Of a stretch of DNA of 64,000 nt, positions 1 through 7,685 are shown in pieces. The notes below the pieces were generated by a model. The model did not search any database and was not told the origin of the DNA. It saw only the letters and a program-made list of their open reading frames with translations. Both the position numbers and the translations under genes were made by a program. Position 1 is the first letter of the stretch, and every line of letters starts with the position of its first letter. Origin of the DNA: Seohaeicola sp024304985 (GTDB taxonomy: Bacteria > Pseudomonadota > Alphaproteobacteria > Rhodobacterales > Rhodobacteraceae); assembly GCF_028802875.1 (NCBI RefSeq), contig NZ_JARAMP010000008.1, forward strand, positions 62,001-126,000, in the 5' to 3' direction.

Positions 1-216
1 GAAGACCGATTTCTCGGTAATCGGGATGCCGTCATAAAGTCCGGTCAGATCCAGCGGATCGTCGATCTCCAACTCAGCCAGCATGTCCTCGTCAGGCCAG
101 TCCACCACGCAGATCGCCACCTGCAAGGCCGCTGCACGAAAGGGCGCAGGAAGGCCGTCCACCGTCTGGCGGGCCATCTGTTCCATCTGGGCAAGGCTGG
201 GGATGCGCTCGGTCAT
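1..216 (-). CDS. Zincin-like metallopeptidase family protein, C-terminal part outside window
   Basis: The reverse strand starts at an ATG at 216 and stays open to the window edge, giving 72 codons. The N-terminus (MTERIPSLAQMEQMAR, later CVVDWPDEDML and LTGLYDGIPITEKS) matches the small bacterial metallopeptidase family of about 120-130 residues found across Alphaproteobacteria. In that family a conserved LGLY(D/E)GVPLTER segment comes before the HExxH helix. The HExxH zinc motif would lie beyond base 1, so catalytic competence cannot be judged here. The gene is divergent from the oxygenase at 359 with a gap of 142 bases. The cellular role of the family is not established. Confidence 0.7.
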   Translation of the reverse strand, partial: MTERIPSLAQMEQMARQTVDGLPAPFRAAALQVAICVVDWPDEDMLAELEIDDPLDLTGLYDGIPITEKSVF

Positions 217-358
217 GGACCGGATATGGCAATCCCCGCGCAGGATTGAAATGCCCCCAAGCGACAGAAGGTGAAAAACGACCTTTGCGTCGCGTTCCGG
301 CGCGCACGGACAAGGCCGGATCGGCACAAGCCGCATACCCACAGACAGGATTGACAGG

Positions 359-910
359 ATGATCGCGGTTCACACGCGGGCGGCGGCCTTTTCCGCCGAG
401 GAATGCGAGCGGATCGTCGCGCTGGCGGACGCAGCCCCATCGCGCGATGCGCGACTGGTCGGCCAGACCCAGGATCACAACCTGCGCCGCGCCGATCTGG
501 TCTGGCTGGATGACGTGCCCGGCAGCGACTGGGTGATGGACCGCATCATCGACGTGGTGCGCGAAGCCAATCGCGACACGTTCAACTTCGATCTGCAAAG
601 CTTTTCCGAAAGCGCGCAGGTCGCCCGCTACGATTCCGCACGCGAAGGCCATTTCGACTGGCATTCCGACATCGGCGACGGTCCCTTGGCCCGCCAGCGC
701 AAGCTGACCATGGTGGTGCAGCTCTCAGCCCCCGACAGCTATGTTGGCGGCACACTGGAAGTCATGCCAAGCGCCCATGTGCAGCAAGCCAGTCCCGCGC
801 GCGGCGATGCGACCATCTTCCCCAGCTTCCTGCTGCATCGCGTCACCCCCGTAACAGCAGGGCTACGCCATTCCCTGACGATCTGGGCGCATGGGCCAGC
901 GTTTCGCTGA
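359..910 (+). CDS. 2-oxoglutarate/Fe(II)-dependent prolyl 4-hydroxylase-like oxygenase
   Basis: The 183-residue product has the double-stranded beta-helix signature of P4Hc/PKHD-type oxygenases. His102 and Asp104 (in HFDWHSD) form the HxD pair, His160 (FLLHRVTPV) is the distal iron ligand, and Arg170 (GLRHSLTIW) is placed to bind the 2-oxoglutarate carboxylate. The GGTLEVMP strand between them is typical. Family members hydroxylate proteins or small molecules using O2, Fe(II) and 2-oxoglutarate. The substrate cannot be read from the sequence. The gene stands alone between a divergent metallopeptidase gene and the convergent purK. Family assignment is firm; biological role is unknown. Confidence 0.8.
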   Translation: MIAVHTRAAAFSAEECERIVALADAAPSRDARLVGQTQDHNLRRADLVWLDDVPGSDWVMDRIIDVVREANRDTFNFDLQSFSESAQVARYDSAREGHFDWHSDIGDGPLARQRKLTMVVQLSAPDSYVGGTLEVMPSAHVQQASPARGDATIFPSFLLHRVTPVTAGLRHSLTIWAHGPAFR

Positions 911-967
911 CTGGCCCCTTCATCGTTCTGCAAATACTCACAGCAACCGGCGATCTGAAAAATCTGC

Positions 968-2044
968 TCAGGGCTTGGCGCTGACGATCCGGTTGACATG
1001 GCCCATCTTGCGCCCGGCCTTGACCTCGGCCTTGCCATAAAGATGCAGCGCCGTCGCAGGCTCCCTCGCCAATTCCGGCACCCGGTCCATGTCCGCCCCG
1101 ATCAGGTTCTCCATCACCACATCCGCATGGCGCGACCCGTCGCCCAAGGGCCAGCCCGCCACAGCGCGGATATGCTGTTCGAACTGGTCGATGGTGCAAC
1201 CATTCTGCGTCCAGTGGCCCGAATTATGCACGCGCGGCGCGATCTCGTTCACGATCAACCCCTGCGGCGTCACGAACAACTCGACCCCCATAACACCCAC
1301 ATAATCCAGCGCGTTCAGGATCTTCGCCGTCAGCAGCACCGCATCCATCCGCAGGCTGGCCGACAGGCGCGAGGGCACGGTCGTCGTGTGCAGAATGCCA
1401 TCGCGATGCACATTCTCGCCCGGGTCATAGCACGACACCTCGCCACGTGTGTTGCGCGCCCCGATCACTGACACCTCATACTGGAAATCCACAAACCCTT
1501 CCAGAATGGCCGGCGCCCCCGCCATATCCGCCAACGCGCGCGACGCATCATCGGCCGCCATCAACCGTGACTGCCCCTTGCCGTCGTAACCGAACCGCCG
1601 GGTCTTGAGGATCGCAGGCACGCCCACGGCCGCAATCGCCGCCTCCAGAGACGCAGCATCGTCCACGGCAGCGTAGGGCGCGGTCCGCAGACCCAGCCCT
1701 GTCAGAAAATCCTTCTCGGTGATCCGGTCCTGACTGATCCGCAGCGCCTCACGCCCCGGGCGGATCGGGCGTAGCGGCTCCAGCAGGTCCAGCGCCGTCG
1801 TGGGGATATTCTCGAACTCATAGGTGATCACGTCGCAATCGGCGGCGAATGCCCCCAAAGCGGCTGCATCCTGATAAGGGGCGGTTGTCACCCGATGCGC
1901 CACATCTGCGGCGGGCGGATGGGCCCCGGGCTCGAAGATATGCGTGCGAAATCCCAGACGGCTGGCCGCTACCGACAGCATGCGCCCCAATTGACCGCCA
2001 CCCATGATGCCGATGGTGGCCCCGGTTTTCAGCATATCACTCAT
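968..2044 (-). CDS. purK: N5-carboxyaminoimidazole ribonucleotide synthase
   Basis: This enzyme performs the ATP- and bicarbonate-dependent carboxylation of AIR to N5-CAIR in de novo purine synthesis. The 358-residue product opens with the nucleotide-binding GIMGGGQLGRML and carries ATP-grasp features: EKDFL.LGL, ILKTRRFGYDGKGQ, EGFVDFQYEVSVI and VNEIAPRVHNSGHWT. I chose the ATG at 2044 (MSDMLKTGATIG), which overlaps the end of purE by 8 bases. An ATG three codons later is possible. The order purE then purK with overlapping ends is a classic operon in which PurE converts the PurK product to CAIR. The gene is convergent with the oxygenase at 359-910. Confidence 0.95.
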   Translation of the reverse strand: MSDMLKTGATIGIMGGGQLGRMLSVAASRLGFRTHIFEPGAHPPAADVAHRVTTAPYQDAAALGAFAADCDVITYEFENIPTTALDLLEPLRPIRPGREALRISQDRITEKDFLTGLGLRTAPYAAVDDAASLEAAIAAVGVPAILKTRRFGYDGKGQSRLMAADDASRALADMAGAPAILEGFVDFQYEVSVIGARNTRGEVSCYDPGENVHRDGILHTTTVPSRLSASLRMDAVLLTAKILNALDYVGVMGVELFVTPQGLIVNEIAPRVHNSGHWTQNGCTIDQFEQHIRAVAGWPLGDGSRHADVVMENLIGADMDRVPELAREPATALHLYGKAEVKAGRKMGHVNRIVSAKP

Positions 2045-2525
2045 CCACCGGCTCCTCGGGAATCGAATCCGACAAGGCTTTGCGCCAGCCATCCAGCCGT
2101 GCCGCCAGCGCCGCATCCTGCAACGCCAGTATTCCCGCCGCCATCAGCCCGGCATTGGCCGCGCCTGCCGCCCCGATCGCCATGGTGGCCACCGGATAGC
2201 CGCGCGGCATCTGCAGGATCGAATACAGGCTGTCCACGCCCGACAGCGCCTTGGTCTGCACCGGCACGCCGATGACCGGCACGCGGGTTTTCGATGCCAT
2301 CATCCCCGGCAGATGCGCCGCCCCTCCGGCACCAGCGATGATCACCTGCAAGCCACGCTCCACCGCCGTCTTGCCATAATCCCACAGCCGGTCCGGGGTG
2401 CGATGGGCCGACACGATCCGCGCCTCATAGGGCACGCCAAGGGCATCCAGCATGTCTGCCGCCTCTTTCATCGTGGGCCAGTCCGACTGGCTGCCCATGA
2501 TGATTCCCACCTTGATCTCGGCCAT
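2037..2525 (-). CDS. purE: N5-CAIR mutase, catalytic subunit of class I PurE
   Basis: PurE interconverts N5-CAIR and CAIR in purine biosynthesis. The 162-residue product shows the family landmarks: GIIMGSQSDWPTM near the N-terminus binding the substrate phosphate, RIVSAHRTPDRLWDY containing the conserved catalytic His, and IAGAGGAAHLPGM. It matches the usual length of about 160-170 residues. It is the first gene of the purEK operon, and the downstream purK start lies inside its last codons. Confidence is high because length, motifs and partner gene agree. Confidence 0.96.
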   Translation of the reverse strand: MAEIKVGIIMGSQSDWPTMKEAADMLDALGVPYEARIVSAHRTPDRLWDYGKTAVERGLQVIIAGAGGAAHLPGMMASKTRVPVIGVPVQTKALSGVDSLYSILQMPRGYPVATMAIGAAGAANAGLMAAGILALQDAALAARLDGWRKALSDSIPEEPVDE

Positions 2526-2857
2526 GCTGTTTCTTCCCCATCGCTCTGGAAGGCGGTACTATAGTCAGGCGCACCCGTGTGACAAGCAGGTTTGGGTCAG
2601 GTTTGCATAGGGGCGGACAATGCTGAAAAAGGTGTTGCGCGGTGCCTTGACCTTGATCCTTGCCGCAGGCGCAATCTCCGCATCTGCTTGACCCGCCCAA
2701 AGGCCAGCGTCCGCCTGCCGACCAGACCTGAACAATCCCGAACAGGCAGGTCCGCCGTATCGCCGATCAGATTGAAACGGCCCATGTCAGCATGTGACAA
2801 AGGCTATGCTGCCTGTCGTCGGGCGGGCCGATACCTCGCCCGATTCCGGGTCACCGA
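2526..2857. other. Gene-poor gap between purE and the DUF465 gene
   Basis: This stretch of 332 bases must hold the purE promoter on the reverse strand. The only open frame I can make something of is the 23-codon signal-peptide-like frame at 2620-2691, listed separately. I see no RNA gene or convincing terminator. Confidence 0.5.
2620..2691 (+). CDS. Tiny signal-peptide-like reading frame, possibly a decayed lipoprotein gene
   Basis: An ATG at 2620 opens a 23-codon frame, MLKKVLRGALTLILAAGAIS plus ASA, then TGA. It has a perfect signal-peptide layout: a KK/R n-region, a hydrophobic core and an ASA-type end. In the +1 frame directly after the stop, a Pro/Gln-rich tail (DPPKGQRPPADQT, 2690-2728) continues to a TGA at 2731. 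A small shift would therefore join leader and tail into a roughly 37-residue secreted or lipo-peptide. It could be a real leader peptide, a frameshifted small gene or chance. No strong ribosome binding site is visible. Confidence 0.25.
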   Translation: MLKKVLRGALTLILAAGAISASA

Positions 2858-3082
2858 TCAGGCGATGATATCCGGGGTCAGCCGATCCTCGATCCGCGCG
2901 ATCATGTCCTTGAGAAGAAGTTTCTTCTTCTTCAACCGTTGAATGGTCAGTTGATCGCCCGTTCCCTTGGCGACAAGGGCGGCAATGGCATCATCCAGAT
3001 CGCGATGTTCGCGGCGGAACACCTCAAGCTCCACGCGCAGAACATCGTCCGTCTTCATCGAGATATCGCTGATGGCGTTCAT
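2858..3082 (-). CDS. DUF465 (YdcH-like) small coiled-coil protein
   Basis: The 74-residue product (MNAISDISMKTDDVLRVELE...) is a short helical protein. Its sequence REHRDLDDAIAALVAK followed by IQRLKKKKLLLKDMIARIEDRL is the standard DUF465 pattern, with the Lys-rich KKKKLLLKD helix near the C-terminus. Family members are small, probably dimeric coiled coils of unknown function and are very common in Alphaproteobacteria. I chose the ATG at 3082 because it gives the family length; upstream in-frame codons look non-coding. The gene is divergent from the hsp20 operon. Confidence 0.85.
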   Translation of the reverse strand: MNAISDISMKTDDVLRVELEVFRREHRDLDDAIAALVAKGTGDQLTIQRLKKKKLLLKDMIARIEDRLTPDIIA

Positions 3083-3220
3083 GGCACGACAGTCCCTGAC
3101 AGGTGATTCCCCCGTGCGTGACACGGAACACCAAGATACTGAAAAATCCAGAAAATCGCAAAACATCTCGCTCACCTGACGTGGTTTTGCAAGGGACGGA
3201 GCCAGAGCCTCCGCCAGGGT

Positions 3221-3249
3221 CTTGCACTGGTCCGGATGACGCCCCATAT
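3221..3249 (+). promoter_or_regulatory. Candidate sigma32 (RpoH) promoter of the hsp20 operon
   Basis: CTTGCAC at 3221-3227 and CCCCATAT at 3242-3249 are separated by 14 bases. The consensus for sigma32 is CTTGAAA, 13-15 bases, then CCCCATnT, so only the -35 element deviates. The predicted start near 3257 lies about 60 bases before the hsp20 ATG, which suits a heat-shock gene. This is inferred from motif and context only. Confidence 0.6.
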
Positions 3250-3317
3250 TTTGACAGAGACGGGTTGCCACAACGGGACCCGCATCTTGGACGGTCGCTT
3301 TTGACAAGGACGTGTCG

Positions 3318-3731
3318 ATGACGAAACTGACTTTGGGGTCACACCCTTACCTGCTGGGCTTTGACCAGCTTGAGCGTTTGCTGGAGCGCAACGCGAAATC
3401 CGGGAACGAGGGCTATCCGCCCTTCAATATCGAGCAGACCTCGAACAATTCCTACCGCATCACGCTGGCTGTGGCCGGCTTTGCCGAGAACGATCTGGCG
3501 ATCACCGTTGAGGATCGGCAGTTGGTGATCCGGGGGCGTCAGCGCGACGATACCGACGGCCGCGTCTACCTGCATCGCGGCATCGCCGCGCGGCAGTTCC
3601 AGCGCAGCTTCGTTCTGGCCGATGGCGTCGAGGTCGGTGAGGCGATCATGGAAAACGGTCTTCTGCATGTCGATCTGACCCGGGCCCAGCCCGAGACAGT
3701 GGTGCAGACGATCAGGATCAGGAAAGGATAA
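3318..3731 (+). CDS. Small heat shock protein, Hsp20/IbpA family
   Basis: The 137-residue product contains an alpha-crystallin domain from about residue 32 to the end: YPPFNIEQTSNNSYRITLAVAGFAENDL, then VEDRQLVIRGRQ, then the GLLHVDLTR strand. Hsp20 oligomers bind unfolding proteins and hold them for ATP-dependent chaperones. I prefer the ATG at 3318 over a GTG at 3312, because AAGGA at 3306-3310 is 7 bases from the ATG but only 1 base from the GTG. It is followed after 4 bases by a DUF1150 gene, a regular alphaproteobacterial pairing, and preceded by a sigma32-like promoter. Confidence 0.93.
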   Translation: MTKLTLGSHPYLLGFDQLERLLERNAKSGNEGYPPFNIEQTSNNSYRITLAVAGFAENDLAITVEDRQLVIRGRQRDDTDGRVYLHRGIAARQFQRSFVLADGVEVGEAIMENGLLHVDLTRAQPETVVQTIRIRKG

Positions 3732-3735
3732 GCCC

Positions 3736-3963
3736 ATGGATACGAAATACGAAGCGCTGGATCAAAGCGAAGATCCCATCGTCTATGTCCGCCCCGTCAA
3801 GGTGGCTGACCTGCCGGACGAGATCCGCCAGCAGGCCGTGGGCATTGACACGCTATATGCTGTGCACGACTCCAACGGCGCGCAGCTCGCGCTGGTCAAG
3901 GACCGCAAGCTGGCCTTCGTTCTGGCGCGCCAGAACCACATGGCCCCTGTGACTGTTCACTGA
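3736..3963 (+). CDS. DUF1150 family protein, partner of Hsp20
   Basis: The 75-residue protein (MDTKYEALDQSEDPIVYVRPVKVADLP ... LYAVHDSNGAQLALVKDRKLAFVLARQNHMAPVTVH) matches DUF1150, a small soluble family that follows hsp20 genes in Alphaproteobacteria. It starts 4 bases after the hsp20 stop with its own AAGGA-type ribosome binding site, so the two are co-transcribed and probably heat-induced. Biochemical function is unknown; genomic pairing suggests a role in the same stress response. A strong bidirectional terminator follows. Confidence 0.88.
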   Translation: MDTKYEALDQSEDPIVYVRPVKVADLPDEIRQQAVGIDTLYAVHDSNGAQLALVKDRKLAFVLARQNHMAPVTVH

Positions 3964-4006
3964 TCTGGGCAGGGCCTCGCAGGCCCGCTGGAATGCGCGA
4001 CAGACC

Positions 4007-4038
4007 AAAAAGGCCGCATCCTCGGGATGCGGCCTTTT
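4007..4038. terminator. Bidirectional intrinsic terminator
   Basis: A near-perfect stem (AAAAGGCCGCATCC and GGATGCGGCCTTTT) with a tiny loop has A-runs on one side and T-runs on the other. It sits between the convergent DUF1150 and sat/cysC genes, so it can end transcription in both directions. Confidence 0.9.
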
Positions 4039-4064
4039 GCATTGTCAGCGCAGGGCGGTCCCTG

Positions 4065-5771
4065 TCAGCCGGCGATCAGGCCCATGCTTTCCAGCTTGAG
4101 GATCACCTGATGCGCGCAGTTGTCCACATCGACATTCTCGGTGTCCAGACGCAGTTCAGGGCTCTCCGGCACGTCATAGGGGTCTGAAATGCCGGTGAAT
4201 TCCTTGATCTTGCCCTCACGCGCCAGCTTGTAGAGGCCCTTGCGGTCACGCCGCTCGCATTCCTCCAGACTGGTCGAGACATGCACCTCCAGAAACGCGC
4301 CGAACTGCTCGATCTCCTCGCGCACCGCGCGGCGGGTGGTGGCATAGGGCGCGATCGGCGCACAGATGGCAATACCGCCGTTCTTGGTGATCTCGGACGC
4401 GACATAGCCGATCCGACGGATGTTCAGGTCGCGGTGTTCCTTGCTGAAGCCCAGTTCCGAGGACAGGTTCTTGCGTACCACATCCCCGTCCAGCAGCGTC
4501 ACCGGACGCCCGCCCATCTCCATCAGCTTGATCATCAGCGCATTCGCGATGGTCGATTTCCCCGACCCGGAAAAGCCGGTGAAAAACACGGTGAAGCCCT
4601 GCTGCGACCGCGGCGGACGGGTGCGGCGCAATTCGGCCACCACTTGCGGAAAGGAAAACCACTCGGGGATTTCCAGACCCTCGGCCAGACGACGGCGCAA
4701 CTCCGTGCCGGAAATGTCCAGAACGGTCGCGCCCTCAGGCACTTCGTCGGCAGGGAAATACTGCGCCTTTTCCTGCACATAGACCATGTGTTTGAAATCG
4801 ACCATCTCCAGCCCGATCTCGGCCTCATGCTCTTTGAACAGGGTCTGCGCGTCATAAGGGCCATAGAAATCCTGCCCCGCACTGTTCTTGCCGGGACCGG
4901 CATGATCGCGACCGACGATGAAATGGGTGCAGCCGTGGTTCTTGCGGATCAACCCGTGCCAGACCGCCTCACGCGGGCCAGCCATGCGCATGGCAAGGTT
5001 CAGCAGGCTCATCGTCGTGGTGGCAGAAGGATACTGGTCCAACACCGCTTCATAGCAGCGCACGCGGGTGAAATGGTCCACATCGCCCGGTTTGGTCATG
5101 CCGACAACCGGATGGATCAGCAGGTTCGCCTGCGCCTCGCGCGCGGCCCGGAAGGTCAGTTCCTGATGCGCCCGGTGCAACGGGTTCCGCGTCTGGAACG
5201 CCACGACCTTGCGCCAGCCCAGCTTGCGGAACAGCGCGCGCAACTCGTTGGGTGTATCGCGGCGACCTTTGAAATCATAATGCACCGGCTGCTGGATGCC
5301 GGTCACAGGCCCGCCCAGATAGACGGAACCGGCCGTATTGTGCAGGTAATTCACCGCCGGATGCGCGGAATCGTCCGCACCGAACACCATCTTCGCCTCA
5401 TGCGCCTTGTTGGGCACCCAGCGGTCAGTCACGGTCATCGTGGCAAGGATCACGCCTTCCTGATCGCGCAGGGCAATGTCCTGCCCGACCTCCAGCTTGT
5501 CTGCAAAGGCCTCGGGCACGTCGAGCGTGATCGGCATCGGCCAAAGCGTCCCATCCGCCAGACGCATGGTGTCGACCACGCTGTCGTAATCCTCCTGGCT
5601 CAGGAAGCCCTTCAGCGGATTGAACCCGCCATTCATCAGCAGTTCCAGATCGCAGATCTGGCGCGGTGTCAGATCCCAGCTGATCAGCTGGCCCGCCTCG
5701 ATCTTGAGTTTCTGCGCGCTCTCATATGAGACGTAAAGTTCGGGGATCGGGGCCAGATTGGGCGTATACAT
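4065..5771 (-). CDS. sat/cysC: Bifunctional sulfate adenylyltransferase / adenylylsulfate kinase
   Basis: The 568-residue fusion activates sulfate to APS and then phosphorylates it to PAPS. The N-terminal part (residues 1 to about 385) is a dissimilatory-type single-chain ATP sulfurylase: QTRNPLHRAHQEL nucleotide-binding motif, VGRDHAGPGKN, and GTELRRRLAEG. The C-terminal part from about residue 390 is APS kinase, with P-loop GFSGSGKST, LLDGDVVRKNLSSELGF, and DPYDVPESPEL. The start MYTPNLAPIPELYVS at 5771 gives the normal N-terminus. The fused single-chain form replaces CysDN in this lineage. The gene is monocistronic and convergent with the hsp20 operon. Confidence 0.95.
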   Translation of the reverse strand: MYTPNLAPIPELYVSYESAQKLKIEAGQLISWDLTPRQICDLELLMNGGFNPLKGFLSQEDYDSVVDTMRLADGTLWPMPITLDVPEAFADKLEVGQDIALRDQEGVILATMTVTDRWVPNKAHEAKMVFGADDSAHPAVNYLHNTAGSVYLGGPVTGIQQPVHYDFKGRRDTPNELRALFRKLGWRKVVAFQTRNPLHRAHQELTFRAAREAQANLLIHPVVGMTKPGDVDHFTRVRCYEAVLDQYPSATTTMSLLNLAMRMAGPREAVWHGLIRKNHGCTHFIVGRDHAGPGKNSAGQDFYGPYDAQTLFKEHEAEIGLEMVDFKHMVYVQEKAQYFPADEVPEGATVLDISGTELRRRLAEGLEIPEWFSFPQVVAELRRTRPPRSQQGFTVFFTGFSGSGKSTIANALMIKLMEMGGRPVTLLDGDVVRKNLSSELGFSKEHRDLNIRRIGYVASEITKNGGIAICAPIAPYATTRRAVREEIEQFGAFLEVHVSTSLEECERRDRKGLYKLAREGKIKEFTGISDPYDVPESPELRLDTENVDVDNCAHQVILKLESMGLIAG

Positions 5772-5893
5772 GGGCAGGGCTTTCAATGCGGATAAGGCGG
5801 AACACGGGCTACAACAGGGGCGGGGACGAACCTGCAAGACGGCCGCAGGGTCGCGGGCCGTCTAGCCCCTGAAAGGGACAAAATTCAAGCCGA

Positions 5894-5924
5894 CTTTGGC
5901 CCGAACTGCGACTTCGGACCAAAG
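5894..5924. terminator. Inverted repeat downstream of trxB, possible terminator
   Basis: CTTTGGCCCGAA at 5894-5905 pairs with TTCGGACCAAAG at 5913-5924, with one G-T wobble and a 7-base loop. It lies 29 bases beyond the trxB stop. A T-run follows only on the plus strand and 8-9 bases away, so it is not a textbook terminator for trxB. Confidence 0.45.
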
Positions 5925-5952
5925 TGACTCTTTTTTGCAGGAGTTTGGTCGA

Positions 5953-6897
5953 TTATCCCTGATGCTCGGCCAGAAAGCGTTCAGCGTCCAGCGCCGCCAT
6001 GCAGCCCATCCCGGCCGATGTGACCGCCTGACGGTATTTGTGGTCCGTCAGATCGCCTGCGGCAAAGATTCCGGGAATCGATGTCTCGGTGCTGCCGGGT
6101 TTCACGGTGACATAACCCCCGTTGTGCAGCTCCAGCACATCCTTGACCAACTCGTTGGCGGGCGCATGACCAATGGCCACGAAGACACCCTTGCAGGGGA
6201 TCTCCGTGATGGCGCCTGTCTCCACATGCTTGACTCGCACCGCCGTGACCCCCTTGGGATTGTCCTCACCGACAACCTCCTCCAGCGCGTGGAACCACAG
6301 CGTCTCGATCTTGGGGTTCTTGAACAGCCGCTCCTGCAGGATCTTTTCCGCGCGCAAGCTGTCGCGCCGGTGGATCAGCGTGACCTTGGACGCGAAATTG
6401 GTCAGGAACAGCGCTTCCTCGACCGCGGTATTGCCACCACCGATCACCACGATCTCCTGCCCGCGATAGAAGAAGCCGTCACAGGTGGCGCAGGCCGACA
6501 CGCCAAAGCCCTTGTAGGCATCCTCGGACGGCAGGCCCAGCCACTTGGCCCGCGCGCCTGTCGCAAGGATTACGGCATCGGCCGTATAGGTCGTGCCGCT
6601 GTCACCCTTGGCCACGAAGGGCCGCACCGTCGTGTCCAGCGATACGATGATGTCACCGATGATCTCGCAGCCCATCGCCTTGGCGTGGTCCTGCATCCGC
6701 ACCATCAGATCTGGCCCCTGCACCTCGGTGTCCCCGGGCCAGTTCTCGACCTCGGTAGTGGTGGTCAGCTGCCCGCCCGGCTCGATCCCCTGCACAAGGA
6801 TCGGCTCCAGCATGGCGCGGCTGGCATAGACCCCCGCCGTATAGCCCGCAGGCCCCGAGCCGATGATCAGAACTTTCGTGTGACGTGTCTCGGCCAT
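5953..6897 (-). CDS. trxB: Thioredoxin-disulfide reductase
   Basis: The 314-residue flavoenzyme passes electrons from NADPH via FAD to thioredoxin. Visible motifs in order: FAD-binding IIGSGPAGYTAGVYASRA; redox-active CATC in VSACATCDGFFYRG; NADPH-binding VVIGGGNTAVEEALFLTN with the HRRDSLRAEK that recognises NADPH; and GIFAAGDLTDHKYRQAVTSAGMGCMAA. I chose the ATG at 6897 (MAETRHTKVL), which places the Rossmann motif at the normal position. An Lrp-family regulator is divergent from it, a common arrangement that could allow shared promoter control. Confidence 0.95.
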   Translation of the reverse strand: MAETRHTKVLIIGSGPAGYTAGVYASRAMLEPILVQGIEPGGQLTTTTEVENWPGDTEVQGPDLMVRMQDHAKAMGCEIIGDIIVSLDTTVRPFVAKGDSGTTYTADAVILATGARAKWLGLPSEDAYKGFGVSACATCDGFFYRGQEIVVIGGGNTAVEEALFLTNFASKVTLIHRRDSLRAEKILQERLFKNPKIETLWFHALEEVVGEDNPKGVTAVRVKHVETGAITEIPCKGVFVAIGHAPANELVKDVLELHNGGYVTVKPGSTETSIPGIFAAGDLTDHKYRQAVTSAGMGCMAALDAERFLAEHQG

Positions 6898-7103
6898 GCG
6901 GGCAACCTTTGTCTTTGAATCTGCGTTGAACACAGCATATAGACCCGCTTCGCTGGGTCGAAAACCCCCCAGCGTGGCCGGGCTTGGTGCTGCGACCTTC
7001 CGCTGCGGGGGGGATGATCGAAACGATCTTGCGCTTTGGTGAAAGAATATTGCGCGCGCCACTGGCGATGCTATAAGAAACCGTCTTCAAGGAGAGCAGG
7101 AAC

Positions 7104-7616
7104 ATGGCCGGAACGCGGCTTGACCCGATTGATCGGAAAATTCTGGCAGAGTTGCAGGCCGATGGCCGCATGACCAACGTCGAGCTGGCCAAGCGCGTGG
7201 GCATATCCGCGCCGCCCTGCCTGCGCCGCGTCCGCACGCTGGAAGAAGCCGGATATATCCGCGGCTATCACGCCAAGGTCGATCCCCGCGAACTGGGTTT
7301 CGAGGTGCAGGTCTTCGCCATGGTTGGTCTGCAAAGTCAGGCCGAGGCGGATCTGTCCGCCTTCGAGGCGCGCTGCCGCGCATGGCCTCTGGTGCGCGAG
7401 TGCCACATGCTGAACGGCGAGGTGGATTTCATCCTGAAATGCGTGGCCCCCGACCTCAGCACCTTCCAGTCCTTCCTGACCGAACAACTGACCGAACAAC
7501 TGACCGCCGCCGATAACGTGGCCAGCGTCAAGACCAGCCTCGTGATCCGCTGCGCCAAGGATGAACCCGGTGTGCCCTTCGACGTGCTTGAGGCGCGACT
7601 GAACCGCTCTGCCTGA
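7104..7616 (+). CDS. Lrp/AsnC family transcriptional regulator
   Basis: The 170-residue protein has an N-terminal helix-turn-helix (LDPIDRKILAELQADGRMTNVELAKRVGISAPPCLRRVRTLEEAGYI, about residues 6-52) and a C-terminal ligand-binding RAM domain. Family members sense amino acids as octamers and control metabolism. It is divergent from trxB over 206 bases and has an AAGGAGAGCAGGAAC ribosome binding region. Within the RAM domain, a 12-base unit is tandemly duplicated at 7476-7499, giving TEQLTEQLT, which lengthens one helix by four residues. Target genes are unknown, although trxB is an obvious candidate. Confidence 0.9.
   Translation: MAGTRLDPIDRKILAELQADGRMTNVELAKRVGISAPPCLRRVRTLEEAGYIRGYHAKVDPRELGFEVQVFAMVGLQSQAEADLSAFEARCRAWPLVRECHMLNGEVDFILKCVAPDLSTFQSFLTEQLTEQLTAADNVASVKTSLVIRCAKDEPGVPFDVLEARLNRSA
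7476..7499 (+). repeat. 12-base in-frame tandem duplication inside the Lrp gene
   Basis: CTGACCGAACAA occurs twice back to back and is followed by a partial third CTGACCG. It adds Leu-Thr-Glu-Gln to the protein and keeps the frame. This looks like a replication-slippage product. Confidence 0.9.
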
Positions 7617-7639
7617 TCGTGAAACTGTCGAGATGATGG

Positions 7640-7666
7640 AAAAAGGGCGCCCATGGGCGCCCTTTT
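7640..7666. terminator. Bidirectional intrinsic terminator
   Basis: AAAAGGGCGCCCA and TGGGCGCCCTTTT form an almost loopless palindrome with A- and T-runs at the ends. It lies between the convergent Lrp and Hint-domain genes. Confidence 0.9.
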
Positions 7667-7685
7667 CTGGTGTTGATCGCCCTGT

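Noticed and set aside
92..664. Long reverse-strand frame opposite the 2OG oxygenase gene.
   Set aside because: It is a GC-driven shadow of the gene on the other strand; the oxygenase has clear catalytic motifs.
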